This document shows positions 63,896 through 64,000 of a stretch of 64,000 bases of DNA, piece after piece; position 1 is the first letter of the stretch; each line of letters starts with the position of its first letter. The notes under the pieces were generated by a model. That model ran no database searches, was not told the origin of the DNA, and was given only the letters and a program-made list of their open reading frames with translations. Made by a program: the position numbers and the translations under genes. The stretch is from Boothiomyces macroporosus. Taxonomy: Eukaryota > Chytridiomycota > Chytridiomycetes > Rhizophydiales > Terramycetaceae. The DNA lies in contig JADGKB010000004.1 of assembly GCA_027604185.1 (NCBI GenBank), forward strand, positions 248,001 through 312,000, written 5' to 3'.

Positions 63896-64000
63896 ATGGC
63901 AGGCAGATCAAGGAGAAAATTGGTTATAGTGGGGATGGTGCGTGTGGAAAGACTTTGTTACATTTGGCATTCTCAAAAGGTACATTCTCAGATTCCGAAT
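63896..64000 (+). CDS. Rho-family small GTPase, 5' end only, with apparent frameshift
   Basis: Reads MAGRSRRKLVIVG in the ATG frame and then, one base off, GDGACGKTLLHLAFSKGTFS, together the textbook start of a Rho1-type GTPase up to the P-loop (GDGACGKT). The break falls in the run of G at 63930-63935: one extra G would restore the frame. No intron can explain a one-base loss. The gene runs out of the window, so effector and prenylation motifs cannot be checked. Likely functional gene with a homopolymer error; a true mutation is possible. Confidence 0.75.
   Translation, partial: MAGRSRRKLVIVGMVRVERLCYIWHSQKVHSQIPN

Noticed and set aside
1..64000. CRISPR arrays, insertion sequences, bacterial operons.
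   Set aside because: The window is spliced eukaryotic nuclear DNA; the only periodic array is the coding 81-bp repeat.
1..64000. Alternative genetic code to explain the many in-frame stops.
   Set aside because: All three stops end genes, and in-frame stops vanish when the short GT-AG introns are removed, with conserved motifs restored across the junctions.

Overview
Nuclear eukaryotic DNA, AT-rich by eye and extremely gene-dense: about 40 protein genes in 64 kb on both strands, often with 10-100 bp between them. Nearly every gene is cut by canonical GT-AG introns of only about 19-24 nt, most commonly 20 nt, with a CTAAT/CTAAC/TTAAT-like branch motif a few bases before a terminal TAG or CAG. 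I assembled the gene models by hand, removing these introns where the reading frame and family similarity demanded it. For each completed model except the partial end genes, the spliced length is a multiple of three. The standard code fits throughout, with TAA, TAG and TGA all used as stops.

The gene set is opisthokont and fungus-like: Yck-type casein kinase, Set9-like H4K20 methyltransferase with a PWWP-like tail, Tfb1, AP-3 beta, Oac1-like carrier, small Tims, Elp2 and Spt5. It also holds families usually missing from yeasts and filamentous ascomycetes: a CHD6-9-type remodeller, RPEL protein, RJL GTPase, CaMKII association domain, NOXRED1-like protein and a ZFAND4-like protein. The best inference is an early-diverging fungus or close relative (a Rozella-like lineage would fit); the sequence alone does not prove it.

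Layout. 1-4.3 kb: sulfatase 3' end, R-SNARE with an odd tail, an unknown 11-exon gene, an HSP20-like protein. 4.3-9.6 kb: Miro, a secreted HNH nuclease, an unresolved stretch and an ankyrin-like repeat protein. 9.6-12 kb: TFB1 and COX10, whose start codons lie 12 bp apart; TFB1 carries back-to-back introns. 12-21 kb: SET9-like, RPEL, RJL, a duplicated secreted pair and AP-3 beta. 21-29.4 kb: CaMKII-AD, omega-amidase and three paralogous acyltransferase-3 membrane proteins. 30-46.4 kb: mitochondrial carrier, formin-like GBD/FH3 protein, CK1, Pol I RPA2, signal peptidase subunit, 4-TM ER protein, mitochondrial-type ProRS, ZFAND4-like and a myristoylatable LRR protein. 46.9-64 kb: CHD remodeller, two small Tims, ELP2, NOXRED1-like, beta-glucosidase, AlaX, CDK-like kinase, SPT5 and the start of a Rho GTPase.

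There is no operon logic. Many genes are housekeeping: transcription and chromatin (TFB1, SET9, RPA2, CHD, ELP2, SPT5) and mitochondrial biogenesis or traffic (Miro, COX10, carrier, Tims, ProRS). The most unusual feature is the intron architecture: arrays of two and four minimal introns joined with no exon between them, an 8-nt microexon, GC-AG minimal introns, NAGNAG acceptors and one apparent GT-TG intron. No tRNA, rRNA, CRISPR or transposon was recognised.
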